64,000 bases of DNA from Streptomyces shenzhenensis (lineage in GTDB: Bacteria; Actinomycetota; Actinomycetes; Streptomycetales; Streptomycetaceae), in assembly GCF_021462265.1 (NCBI RefSeq), contig NZ_JAJONF010000020.1:108761-172760 (forward strand), in the 5' to 3' direction. Shown here in pieces: positions 26,610 to 34,143 of this stretch. Numbering within the stretch: position 1 is the stretch's first letter; each line of letters begins with the position of its first letter. The translations under genes and the position numbers were made by a program. The notes under the pieces are model-generated. The model saw only the letters and a list, made by a program, of their open reading frames with translations, was not told the origin of the DNA and made no database searches.

Positions 26610-27398
26610 TCAGGCGCGCACGCCGGTCACGACGTTCGCGTACAGCTCCTCCGAGACCGCGAGCAGGGTGGTCAGGCCGGCCCGGCGGAAGATGTCGACG
26701 GCGTGTCCGGCCTGGCGTTCGCTCGTCTCGACCAGGACACAGCCGCCGGGCGCGAGCCACTCGGGCGCTCCGGCGGCGACCCTGCGCAGCACGTCGAGGC
26801 CGTCGCCGCCGCCGTCGAGGGCGACCAGGGGCTCGTGGTCGCGCGCCTCGGCGGGCAGCAGCCCCACCTCCTCGCTGGGGACGTAGGGCACGTTGGCCGC
26901 GAGAATGCCGGTCCGGCCGCGCAGGGCGGCGGGCAGGGCGTCGAAGAGGTCGCCGGCGTGGGCGTGGCCGCCGTAGGGGGCGATGTTGCGGCGGGCACAG
27001 TCGACCGCGGCCGGGTCGATGTCGGCGGCGTGCAGTTCGACGTCGCCGAGGGCGGCGGCGAGGGCCGCGCCGACCGCGCCGGAGCCGCAGCACAGGTCCA
27101 CGACGACGGACGCGTCGGGGACCTGTGCCAGGGCCTGTTCGACCAGGAACTCGGTACGGCGGCGGGGCACGAACACGCCGGGTCCCACGAGGACCCGCAG
27201 CCCGTGGAACTCCGCCCAGCCGAGGACGTGTTCGAGGGGGTGGCCGGCGGCGCGCCGGTCAACCATGGCGGCCAGTTCGTCCGGGGTGCGGGCGGTCGCG
27301 AGGATCAGCTCCGCCTCGTCCTCGGCGAAGACGCAGCCGGCGGCGCGCAGCGCGGAGACGACGGCGGACGTGGTGGTGGTGTCGGAGAGCGAGGTCAT
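26610..27398 (-). CDS. PrmC/HemK-like protein N5-glutamine methyltransferase
   Basis: A 262-residue SAM methyltransferase. An N-terminal helical domain (about 1-80) contains HPLEHVLGWAEF, typical of PrmC, followed by a Rossmann domain with the SAM loop VVDLCCGSGAVG near 108 and the acceptor motif AANVPYVPS near 188. PrmC proteins have NPPY there; here the second residue is Val, a variant that may change or weaken glutamine recognition. PrmC methylates the GGQ glutamine of release factors. ATG 27398 begins MTSLSDTTT. A separate housekeeping prmC is expected elsewhere, so this may be a paralogue with another target. Confidence 0.88.
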   Translation of the reverse strand: MTSLSDTTTTSAVVSALRAAGCVFAEDEAELILATARTPDELAAMVDRRAAGHPLEHVLGWAEFHGLRVLVGPGVFVPRRRTEFLVEQALAQVPDASVVVDLCCGSGAVGAALAAALGDVELHAADIDPAAVDCARRNIAPYGGHAHAGDLFDALPAALRGRTGILAANVPYVPSEEVGLLPAEARDHEPLVALDGGGDGLDVLRRVAAGAPEWLAPGGCVLVETSERQAGHAVDIFRRAGLTTLLAVSEELYANVVTGVRA

Positions 27399-27564
27399 CA
27401 CCGGGAGCCTATCCGGACGCGGCGCGCGGGTCGGACGGTTACCCGTCGGGCGGCCTGACGAGCCGCCGGCCGGACGGTCGGACGCCGGCCGTTTCGCCGG
27501 TCTCCTGCTCGGCTCCGGATCCCTGCGGTCCTCGCGATCCTCGGGGGCCAAACTTGTTGGATCA

Positions 27565-27596
27565 TGCAACTCAATTGCGAGTTGTACTCTGCAACT
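27565..27596. promoter_or_regulatory. Three alternating TGCAACT half-sites upstream of the MarR gene
   Basis: TGCAACT (27565-27571), AGTTGTA (27580-27586) and TGCAACT (27590-27596) form two overlapping inverted repeats; CAACTC and GAGTTG at 27567-27572 and 27579-27584 are a perfect core. It lies 24 to 60 bases before the MarR reading frame, as expected for autoregulation, and matches the palindrome upstream of fadH. Confidence 0.7.
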
Positions 27597-27619
27597 AGAG
27601 CATCGGAGGAGGTAGTCCC

Positions 27620-27658
27620 GTGAGGTGCGAGGCGCAGCCGTCGAAGGTGGTGCCGTGA
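27620..27658 (+). CDS. Possible 12-residue leader peptide overlapping the MarR start
   Basis: GTG 27620 lies seven bases after an excellent GGAGGAGG site (27605-27612) and opens a 12-codon frame (MRCEAQPSKVVP) whose TGA overlaps the MarR GTG at 27655. The site is badly spaced for the MarR starts but ideal for this frame. It may be a short coupled leader that sets MarR translation. It is too short to judge by coding bias. Confidence 0.4.
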   Translation: MRCEAQPSKVVP

Positions 27659-28098
27659 CGGCGGCGGAGACGGCAGTCGAGACCATCCAGCGGGAGATGA
27701 CGGTCTTCGCCCGGCGGGCCCGGGCGTCGGCCGGGCGCATGCATCCCGAGCTGTCGCTGGTGTCGTACACGCTGCTGGGGCATCTGGAGGAGAGCGGCGG
27801 CTGCCGGGCCACCGATCTGGCCGCGCACTACGCGCTGGACAAGTCGACGGTCAGCCGGCAGGTGGCGGCGCTGGAGCGGGCGGGGCTGATCGAGCGCCGC
27901 CTGGACCCGGAGGACCACCGGGTCCAGGTGCTGCATCTGACGGAGACCGGGCAGGAGGTCCTGGCCCAGGTCACGCGGAGGCGCCGGGCCGCCTTCCGGG
28001 AGCGGCTGGCGGACTGGCCGGAGGCGGACCTGGTCAGGTTCGCCGGATACCTGGAGCGCTACAACGCCCGGGCCTCGGCGGGCTTGGCCGACGACTGA
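27655..28098 (+). CDS. MarR-family transcriptional regulator
   Basis: A 147-residue MarR protein. It has the family order: N-terminal dimer helix (ETIQREMTVFARRA), winged helix with GCRATDLAAHYALD, STVSRQVAALERAGL and RRLDPEDHRVQVLHLTE (about 56-110), and a C-terminal dimer helix. GTG 27655 is chosen because it begins the normal N terminus; GTG 27625 in the same frame would add ten residues. The three half-sites upstream suggest autoregulation. Its 3' end overlaps the convergent GNAT gene by 40 bases. The ligand is not known. Confidence 0.92.
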   Translation: MTAAETAVETIQREMTVFARRARASAGRMHPELSLVSYTLLGHLEESGGCRATDLAAHYALDKSTVSRQVAALERAGLIERRLDPEDHRVQVLHLTETGQEVLAQVTRRRRAAFRERLADWPEADLVRFAGYLERYNARASAGLADD

Positions 28099-28868
28099 CC
28101 GAGCGGCACCGGCACCCTGGCCGCGACGAACGCCGTACGGCGGCGCAGGCGGAAGCCGAGCGACTCGTACAGCCGGATCGCGGCGGTGTTCTCGGCACCC
28201 GTGTGCAGGAAGGGGGTCTCGCCGCGTTCCCGGATGCCGTGCGCGACCGCGCGGATCAGCCGGGTCGCCAGGCCCTCGCCCCGGTGGGCCGGGTCGGTGC
28301 AGACCGCGCTGATCTCGGTCCAGCCCGGCGGGTGCAGCCGCTCCCCCGCCATCGCGATCAGTCTGCCGTCGCGGCGGATGCCCAGATAGGTACCGAGTTC
28401 GATGGTGCGGGGCAGGAACGGGCCGGGGCGGGTGCGCGCGACCAGGTCGAGCATCTCCGGTACGTCGGCCGGTCCGAGGCGGACCGCGGCCGGTTCCGGG
28501 ACGGCGTCCATGCCGTCGTCCACCAGCTGCACGCCCGCGATGCTCATCGTGAGTTCCCAGCCGTCCGGGAGCTCACCGCGGTACCCGGGCAGCGGGACCT
28601 CCGCGCCGGGGCCGGCCAGCGCGGCGAGGTCCGCCCAGTCGTCGGCCTCCGGCGCCTCGGGCAGCGCCAGCCACGGGGAGACGTCGACGGGGTAGCGCAG
28701 GATCCGGCCGCGCCGCTCGGCGAAGCGGGCGTGCGGGCCGGTCAGCGAGGCGCGGGCGGGGTTGTCCAGGACGTGCGGGACACCCTCGCGGAGGTCCAGG
28801 ACGTGCGGGACACCCTCGCGGAGGTCCAGGACGTGCGGGACACCCTCGCGGGGGTCCAGGACGCTCAT
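28059..28868 (-). CDS. GNAT-family N-acetyltransferase with repeat-extended N terminus
   Basis: A 269-residue protein. A variable N-terminal domain (to about 130) precedes a C-terminal GNAT domain with the acetyl-CoA loop AVCTDPAHRGEGLATRLI near 190-207 and HTGAENTAAIRLYESLGF near 220-238. The first 35 residues are expanded by a tandem repeat of ten residues (LREGVPHVLD) encoded by 30-bp units. ATG 28868 overlaps the stop of the upstream oxidoreductase as ATGA, so the two are translationally coupled. The acceptor substrate is unknown. The 3' end overlaps the MarR gene by 40 bases. Confidence 0.88.
   Translation of the reverse strand: MSVLDPREGVPHVLDLREGVPHVLDLREGVPHVLDNPARASLTGPHARFAERRGRILRYPVDVSPWLALPEAPEADDWADLAALAGPGAEVPLPGYRGELPDGWELTMSIAGVQLVDDGMDAVPEPAAVRLGPADVPEMLDLVARTRPGPFLPRTIELGTYLGIRRDGRLIAMAGERLHPPGWTEISAVCTDPAHRGEGLATRLIRAVAHGIRERGETPFLHTGAENTAAIRLYESLGFRLRRRTAFVAARVPVPLGQSSAKPAEARAL
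28764..28863 (-). repeat. 30-bp tandem repeat (3.3 copies) in the GNAT gene
   Basis: Three units begin at 28764, 28794 and 28824 and a partial fourth runs to 28863. The first two are identical over 30 bp and the third differs by one base. Being a multiple of three, the array keeps frame and adds ten residues per unit just after the start codon. Confidence 0.95.
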
Positions 28869-29788
28869 CCGGCGACCTCGATCACGATCTTGCCGAGGGC
28901 GTGCCCGTCCTCGACGGCACGCAGCGCCTCGTCGGCCCTGTCCAGCGGGAAGGTCCGAGAGACCCGCGGGTCGAGCTCACCGGCGACGACGAGCTCGGCC
29001 ACCTCGTCCAGGACCGCGGCGGTCCGGGCGCGTTCCACCCGGGCGCCGCCCAGCGCGGCGACGGTCTGCGGCGGGGCGCCCGCGGTGATCAGCCTGGTGC
29101 GGTCGGCGAGCAGGCCGGCCGCCTCGGTGAGCACCTCGCCGCCGACCAGGTCGTAGACGCCGTCCACGCCCTCGGGCGCGGCCGCCCGCACCCGGTCGGC
29201 CAGCCCCGGACCGGAGGGCACGTGCACGGCGCCCAGCGACTCGACGAGGTCCTTCTTGGCCGCGCTCGCCACGCCGACCACCCGCAGCCCCCAGGCCCGG
29301 GCGATCTGCAGGGCCGCCACGCCGACCCCGCCGCCCGCGCCGGTGACCAGCAGGGTCGCGCCCTCGGGCAGGTCCAGCTGGCGTACGCCGTCGAAGGCGG
29401 TCGCCGCGGCGACCGGCAGGGTGGCGGCGTCGGTGAAGGACAGCGCGGCGGGCTTGTGCGCCGTCGCGGACGCCGCCAGCAGGGCGTACTCGGCGAACGC
29501 GCCGTGGGGCGTGTTGCCGAAGACCTCGTCGCCGACCGAGAACCCGGTCACGCCCGCGCCGATCTCCTCGACCACACCGGCGGCCTCGCTGCCGAGGACG
29601 GCCGGGAAGCGCGCCTCACTCTGACCGGGACGGCGGAAGCCGCCCCGCAGCTTCCAGTCGACGGGGTTGACCCCCGCCGCGCGGACCGCGATCAGCAGTT
29701 CACCGGGGCCGGGAACGGGCCGGTCGATGTCGGCGAAGGCCTCGGTCTCGGGCCCTCCGTGTCTGGTGTAGACGTACGCCTGGGGCAT
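28865..29788 (-). CDS. Zinc-independent NADP-dependent quinone oxidoreductase-like MDR protein
   Basis: A 307-residue medium-chain reductase of the quinone oxidoreductase type. The GroES-like half shows AAGVNPVDWKLRGG near residue 40 and GSEAAGVVEEIGAG near 68; the Rossmann half has TGAGGGVGVAALQIA near 150. The cysteine zinc ligands of alcohol dehydrogenases are absent. It probably reduces quinones or enones with NADPH. ATG 29788 has GAGGAA about six bases before it. Its TGA overlaps the GNAT start (ATGA). Confidence 0.93.
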   Translation of the reverse strand: MPQAYVYTRHGGPETEAFADIDRPVPGPGELLIAVRAAGVNPVDWKLRGGFRRPGQSEARFPAVLGSEAAGVVEEIGAGVTGFSVGDEVFGNTPHGAFAEYALLAASATAHKPAALSFTDAATLPVAAATAFDGVRQLDLPEGATLLVTGAGGGVGVAALQIARAWGLRVVGVASAAKKDLVESLGAVHVPSGPGLADRVRAAAPEGVDGVYDLVGGEVLTEAAGLLADRTRLITAGAPPQTVAALGGARVERARTAAVLDEVAELVVAGELDPRVSRTFPLDRADEALRAVEDGHALGKIVIEVAG

Positions 29789-30320
29789 CGTGTTTCCTCG
29801 CTCTCTGATGCTGTCACCGGTGTCCCGGCAGCGGCACTCAGCGCCAAGGACGGGCACGCGGCGGCTATTCCCGCACGCGCGGATCGTTCATACGGCCGCA
29901 ATATCCGGTGCTGCGAGCGCATCCGCGCCGAGGGCCGAACCACCACCTGCGCCTGGACGCGGTCCGGTCCGTCCGCGGAATCCGGCCGACGGTGCGTCCT
30001 CCCGGACGGCCCGGACGGCCCGGGAGACCGTCCGCCGTCGTGCCCGGACGCGGCCTGCCGGACGCGGCGCTCACCCCTGTCTGCCGGCACGTGCTCACCC
30101 CGTGTACGTCGCAGGCCCCTCCGCCGCGCCTGGCGCCCGGCCGGGGCGCGCGGCGGAACCTGTGCTTCAGCCGCTGCCGCGTCCCGGGACCCGGCAGCGA
30201 GCGAGGTGCTCCGTTCGGGGTACCAGTCCCGTGTGGACGCTCGCATGTGAGCGGGGGCACGCTGGGAGCTGCGGACCGGCTGTCCGGCCCTCCGGCTCTT
30301 GTGGCGGCGAGGAGGTCGAC
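29789..30320. other. Noncoding stretch between divergent genes
   Basis: About 530 bases between the divergent oxidoreductase and the Rv1733c-like gene, so it must hold both promoters. No frame shows a ribosome site with coding bias. A GC-rich inverted stretch (CTCCCGG with CCCGGGAG) lies near 29999-30027. I see nothing else. Confidence 0.45.
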
Positions 30321-30908
30321 ATGCGTACCCGGGTGCGTTGGTGGCGCTGGCGGCACAACCCGCTGCGGCGCAGGTCCGACGTGGTGGAGGCGTGGATCGC
30401 GTTGGCCGTCGCGGTCCTGCTGTGCGTGGGCGCGCCCCTGGTGGGGGCGGTGACGGGGCTGTGGGCCCATGGGCAGGCGCGGTCGGTGGCGGCGGCGCAG
30501 CGGTCCGAACGGCACATGGTGCGGGCCGTGGTCGTCGGCGGCACCCCGGAGCAGCTGCCCTCGGTGCAGGGCGGCGACCGGGCGCACGCCTTCCGGACGA
30601 ATGTGCGCTGGACCGTACCCGGCGAGGGGACGAAGACCGCCCTGGCCCGGGTACCGGCCGGGACCCGGACCGGTGACGTGGTGGACGTGTGGTTCGACCG
30701 GCAGGGTCACGGGGTCGCGCCGCCGCCCGACGAGACCGCCGTCTGGCAGCACACGGTCACCATGGGCCTGTGCGGGGCGAGCTGCGCGGCGGGCGTGGTG
30801 CTGCTCGGCCATGGCGTCGTGCGCCGGGTGGCGCTGCGCCACCGGCTCGCCGAGTGGGAGCGGGAGTGGGCGCGCACCGGCCCGGACTGGACCCGCGGGC
30901 GCGCCTGA
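30321..30908 (+). CDS. Rv1733c-like membrane protein with two transmembrane helices
   Basis: A 195-residue membrane protein. A basic N terminus (RTRVRWWRWRHNPLRRR) precedes helix 1 (about 25-47); an external domain (about 50-140) with RTNVRWTVPGE and VDVWFDRQGH follows; helix 2 is near 145-168, then a charged cytoplasmic tail. This is the layout of the actinobacterial Rv1733c family, whose function is not known. ATG 30321 has GAGGAGG five bases upstream. It appears monocistronic. Confidence 0.87.
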   Translation: MRTRVRWWRWRHNPLRRRSDVVEAWIALAVAVLLCVGAPLVGAVTGLWAHGQARSVAAAQRSERHMVRAVVVGGTPEQLPSVQGGDRAHAFRTNVRWTVPGEGTKTALARVPAGTRTGDVVDVWFDRQGHGVAPPPDETAVWQHTVTMGLCGASCAAGVVLLGHGVVRRVALRHRLAEWEREWARTGPDWTRGRA

Positions 30909-30959
30909 GACCTCCTGGCCGGCCGTCGGCGGACGGCGCGGCCACGCGCGCGTACGGCG

Positions 30960-31215
30960 CGTCCGTGAACCCTGGCAGGAGGGGGCCGTCCGCCTCGACC
31001 GGCACGCGCCCGCCCGCCGTCGTCGTCCGTACCGGGCAGGCGGTGGGTGTCGACGAGGCCGGGGACGAACCGTCCGCCGCGGAGACGCCCGTACGGGCCT
31101 CGGGCTCGTCACCCGCCGTTCCGGCCGCGGTGACCCGATCACCGGCCGGGGCCACCCCGCCGCCCGGGAACGTCGGCACTCCGTCCACGACGCGCGGCCC
31201 GGCACCCCTGACCAG
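30960..31215 (-). pseudogene. Decayed amidohydrolase N terminus
   Basis: On the minus strand a piece reads LVRGAGPRVVDGVP, then GDRVTAAGTAGD and EARTGVSAAD, and after a frame change near 31079 GRFVPGLVDTHRL. This order matches the start of metal-dependent amidohydrolases, where a beta-sandwich strand set is followed by the (L/V)PGLVDTH metal motif. No ribosome start is evident and the rest of the barrel is missing. The match is from memory of the family only. Confidence 0.45.
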
Positions 31216-31338
31216 CGGATCGACGGCTGTCGGCAGGGGCTCGTCGCGGGCTCGGTCGATGCAGAGGTCTGGCGATTCGTCGGACCACCCACGTACGGTG
31301 TGATCATCCGCACCTTCCCTTCACCAAGGCGGCTGTAG

Positions 31339-32307
31339 ATGGCCCTGTTCGACCTTCCCCTCGACGAGCTTCGGGAGCACCGCAGTACGTCGGTGGCGCC
31401 CGACGACTTCGACGCCTTCTGGTCCAAGACCCTCCAGGAGGCCCGCGAGCACGATCTCGACGCCCGCTTCGAGCCGGTCGACACCAGGCTGTCCACGGTG
31501 GACGTGTACGACGTGACATTCGCCGGGTTCGGCGGCCACCCGGTCAAGGGCTGGCTGCGGCTGCCGGCCGGCGCCACCGAACCGCTGCCGCTCGTCGTGG
31601 AGTTCGTGGGGTACGGCGGCGGGCGCGGACTGGCGCACGAGAACCTGCTCTGGGCGTCGACGGGACGGGCGCACTTCACCATGGACACCCGCGGACAGGG
31701 CAGCGTGTGGGGCGGCGGAGGCGGCACCGCCGACCCGGTGGGCGGCGCGCCGGCGTACCCCGGATTCATGACGCGGGGCATCGACGCGCCGGAGAACTAC
31801 TACTACCGGCGGGTGTTCACGGACGCGGTGCGGGCCGTGGAGGCGGCCCGTTCGCACCCGTTGGCCGACGCGACGCGGACCGTGGCGCTCGGCGCCAGCC
31901 AGGGCGGCGGGATCACCGTCGCGGTCGGCGGTCTGGTCCCGGACCTGGCCGCGGTCGCTCCGGACGTGCCGTTCCTGTGCGACTTCCCGCGCGCCACCAC
32001 CCTGACGGACCGTCACCCGTACCGGGAGATCGGCCTGTTCCTCAAGACCCACCGCGGCCGGTCCGCCGACGTGCAGCGGACTCTCTCCTACTTCGACGGT
32101 GTGCACTTCGCGGCGCGCGGCCGGGCCCCGGCGCTGTTCTCGGCGGGCCTGGAGGACCAGACCTGCCCGCCGTCCACGGTCTTCGCCGCCTTCAACTCCT
32201 GGGCGCACCAGGACAAGACGATCGAGGTGTACGACTACAACGACCACGAGGGCGGCGGCCCGTACCACGAGGCGGCGAAGGTGCGCTGGCTGCGTTCGTA
32301 CGTCTGA
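31339..32307 (+). CDS. Acetylxylan esterase / cephalosporin-C deacetylase family (CE7)
   Basis: A 322-residue alpha/beta hydrolase of carbohydrate esterase family 7, the normal length. The nucleophile is the serine in ALGASQGGG near residue 186, the acid lies in GLEDQTCPPS near 274, and the histidine in NDHEGGGPYH near 303. The RGQG of DTRGQGSVW near 118 is diagnostic for CE7. Such enzymes remove acetyl groups from xylo-oligosaccharides or small acetyl esters; with no signal peptide it acts in the cytoplasm on imported substrates. ATG 31339 has AAGGCGG about eight bases upstream. Single gene. Confidence 0.94.
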   Translation: MALFDLPLDELREHRSTSVAPDDFDAFWSKTLQEAREHDLDARFEPVDTRLSTVDVYDVTFAGFGGHPVKGWLRLPAGATEPLPLVVEFVGYGGGRGLAHENLLWASTGRAHFTMDTRGQGSVWGGGGGTADPVGGAPAYPGFMTRGIDAPENYYYRRVFTDAVRAVEAARSHPLADATRTVALGASQGGGITVAVGGLVPDLAAVAPDVPFLCDFPRATTLTDRHPYREIGLFLKTHRGRSADVQRTLSYFDGVHFAARGRAPALFSAGLEDQTCPPSTVFAAFNSWAHQDKTIEVYDYNDHEGGGPYHEAAKVRWLRSYV

Positions 32308-32414
32308 GGAGGCGGCCGGGACGGACACGCTCGGGGCCGCCGAGCGGTTCGCGTCCCTTCGCCGTTATCGGATCAAGGCGTCTGACAGCGAACCCGGCGG
32401 TTCGGGCTTCCCTG

Positions 32415-32972
32415 TCAGCGGACCTGGTCGCTCTTCGGCGCGATGTCTTTGATCCTGGTCGGAGTTCCGTCCGGGGCGAACGAGTGGTGGAAGGTGAAGG
32501 CGTGCGGCGCGGAGCCGTGGTCGTGGAGGTCTTCCAGCCTGGAAACCCCGTCCTGCCAGGTGGGTATCACGCCGTCGGAGAGCCACCAGCACACGTGGTT
32601 CGGGCGCCCTGTCCTCTCGAACCAGTCGTAACGCCTGTTCAGCGCCGCACGGTGCAAGCCGGTGTGGACGGCGTCGAAGGCGGGGCGCAGACCGGTCCAG
32701 AGGGAGAGGGTCGCGGCCAGGGCGGTGGTCTCCACCGTACGGCCCTTGCCGTACCAGGCCGGTACGGCGAACTCTCCCCATGCACCCCAGTCCGCCTCGA
32801 AGAGCATGCCGCGGTCGCCGCCCGCCGTTTCGGCACGCGCGAGGTATCCGGGGTGCTGACTGATCTTCCGGTAGACGGCCTCACCGATGTCGTAGAACTC
32901 ACGCGTGCGCGGTGCGGGATCGGCGAGAGGTGACTTCAGGACGCCGAACGTGTACAGCGCGAGATGGGGCAT
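32415..32972 (-). CDS. DUF3291-family protein
   Basis: A 185-residue protein beginning MPHLALYTFGVLKSP, with LWTGLRPAFDAVHTG near 90-105, WFERTGRPNHVCWWL near 116 and a C-terminal FTFHHSFAPDG. This arrangement matches DUF3291, related to antibiotic-biosynthesis-monooxygenase-like folds, with no known reaction. No signal or membrane segment. It is convergent with the esterase gene and monocistronic. Confidence 0.82.
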   Translation of the reverse strand: MPHLALYTFGVLKSPLADPAPRTREFYDIGEAVYRKISQHPGYLARAETAGGDRGMLFEADWGAWGEFAVPAWYGKGRTVETTALAATLSLWTGLRPAFDAVHTGLHRAALNRRYDWFERTGRPNHVCWWLSDGVIPTWQDGVSRLEDLHDHGSAPHAFTFHHSFAPDGTPTRIKDIAPKSDQVR

Positions 32973-33204
32973 GCGTCGCTCCCTGGTCGGGGCTGCCTGG
33001 TGTGGACCCGGTCCGGTGGCTCACGCACGGGGGCGAGGATTCCCGAGGCGGCTCAGCCGGAAGGAACTCCTGCGCGACCGTGGGCGACCGCCGAAGACCA
33101 CGTGAAGGTAGCCGCCCCCGCGGGCCCTGTCGAAGTTGCGCTTTCCCGGCCCCTGTGGCCTCTTGCACCGGTCATTGCGGGGGCCGGCGGGGCAGGCTGC
33201 GGGG

Positions 33205-33430
33205 AACGTGACCGAGAGCGTCGACGCCCGCATCCGCAGGTCCGTCCGCCCGCGGACGGTGGCCGACGTCCCGGTCGACGGCCGGCGGGCGGTGGTCCGC
33301 GTACGGGTGCGGCGCCCGGTCCGTCCCGCACGCGGCTGCCGCCCCACCTTCCGCGAGCGGGTACCCGGAGTCCTGGAGCGACCCGGCGCCGCACGGGCCG
33401 CCGGTCGTCACCACCCATGGCGGGCAGAGG
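33205..33430 (+). pseudogene. Remnant of an ISL3-type transposase N terminus
   Basis: The plus strand reads RRSVRPRTVADVPVDGR, then VRVRVRRPVRPARGC and PTFRERVPGVLERP. In ISL3-family transposases the N-terminal zinc-binding part has the same order: a GRYxRxLADxPVxGR-like stretch, a VRRFxCPxxxC stretch and a TFxEQVPGL stretch. Most metal-binding cysteines are lost and the DDE catalytic domain is absent. The fragment stops at the HAD gene. No inverted terminal repeats or target duplications were seen. Confidence 0.65.
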
Positions 33431-33432
33431 GA

Positions 33433-34143
33433 CTAGGGCTCCGGCAGCGGCCTGCGGATGTCCCAGGAGCCGGCCCAGTCCAGCAGTTCGGGTGTGTGCA
33501 GCGCCGGTAACCACAGGTCGGCCCGGATCTCGCTGTCGCCCTGCGGGCGGGGGCCGACACCCAGTACCCGCAGTCCGGCACCGCGGGCCGCTTGCACACC
33601 GGTCAGGGAGTCCTCGACGGCCAGCGCCCGGTGCGGGCGGACACCGCACAGCCGGGCCGCCACGGCGTAGACGTCCGGGTGCGGTTTGGGACGCACACCG
33701 TCCCCGACGTCAGGCACGACGATGTGCTGGAAGTGAGCACGCAGTCCGGCCCGTTCCAGGCTGCCTTCCACCACCACCCTCGGGCAGTTGCTGGCCACCG
33801 CCAGCGGCAGCCGGACGGAGAGCAGACGGACCAGTTGGGCCGCGCCGGGCATCGTCACCGGGTCGTCGGTGACGAGCGCCAGGAAGTGGTCGAGAAGCGC
33901 GGCCGTCAGGCCCTCCGCGAGTTCGGGCTTGCGCACCGACCGTGCCATGAGCCGGCCGCAGTCCTCGTAGTGCAGGCCCGTGGCCTGCTCCGCGAACCCG
34001 CGCGGCGGCTGGAGCCCGTACTCCCGGAAGGCCCGAATGCGGGCTTCCTGCCAGTGGCGTTCGCTGTCCATCAAGGTGCCGTCGCAGTCGAAGACGACGG
34101 CTTCGGGCGACCAGTCGAAGAGTTCGTGGGCGGTGAGGGTCAC
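33433..34143 (-). CDS. HAD-superfamily phosphatase (phosphoglycolate-phosphatase/beta-PGM-like)
   Basis: A 236-residue HAD hydrolase. Motif I is VFDCDGTLMDSE near residue 18, motif II ASNCPR near 118, motif III the lysine in RPKPHPDVY near 151 and motif IV EDSLTGVQAARGAG near 175. The alpha-helical cap after motif I fits phosphoglycolate phosphatase or beta-phosphoglucomutase relatives. GTG 34143 is chosen because AGGAGG lies five bases upstream; in-frame ATGs at 34170 and 34182 lack such a site. The substrate is a small sugar phosphate by inference. Confidence 0.93.
   Translation of the reverse strand: MTLTAHELFDWSPEAVVFDCDGTLMDSERHWQEARIRAFREYGLQPPRGFAEQATGLHYEDCGRLMARSVRKPELAEGLTAALLDHFLALVTDDPVTMPGAAQLVRLLSVRLPLAVASNCPRVVVEGSLERAGLRAHFQHIVVPDVGDGVRPKPHPDVYAVAARLCGVRPHRALAVEDSLTGVQAARGAGLRVLGVGPRPQGDSEIRADLWLPALHTPELLDWAGSWDIRRPLPEP

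Noticed and set aside
28764..28863. Regular 30-bp repeats considered as a CRISPR array
   Set aside because: Units are directly contiguous without spacers and lie in frame inside a gene; no cas genes are near.
31339..32307. Xylan-degradation locus around the CE7 esterase
   Set aside because: No xylanase, sugar transporter or regulator adjoins it; a single esterase does not define a locus.
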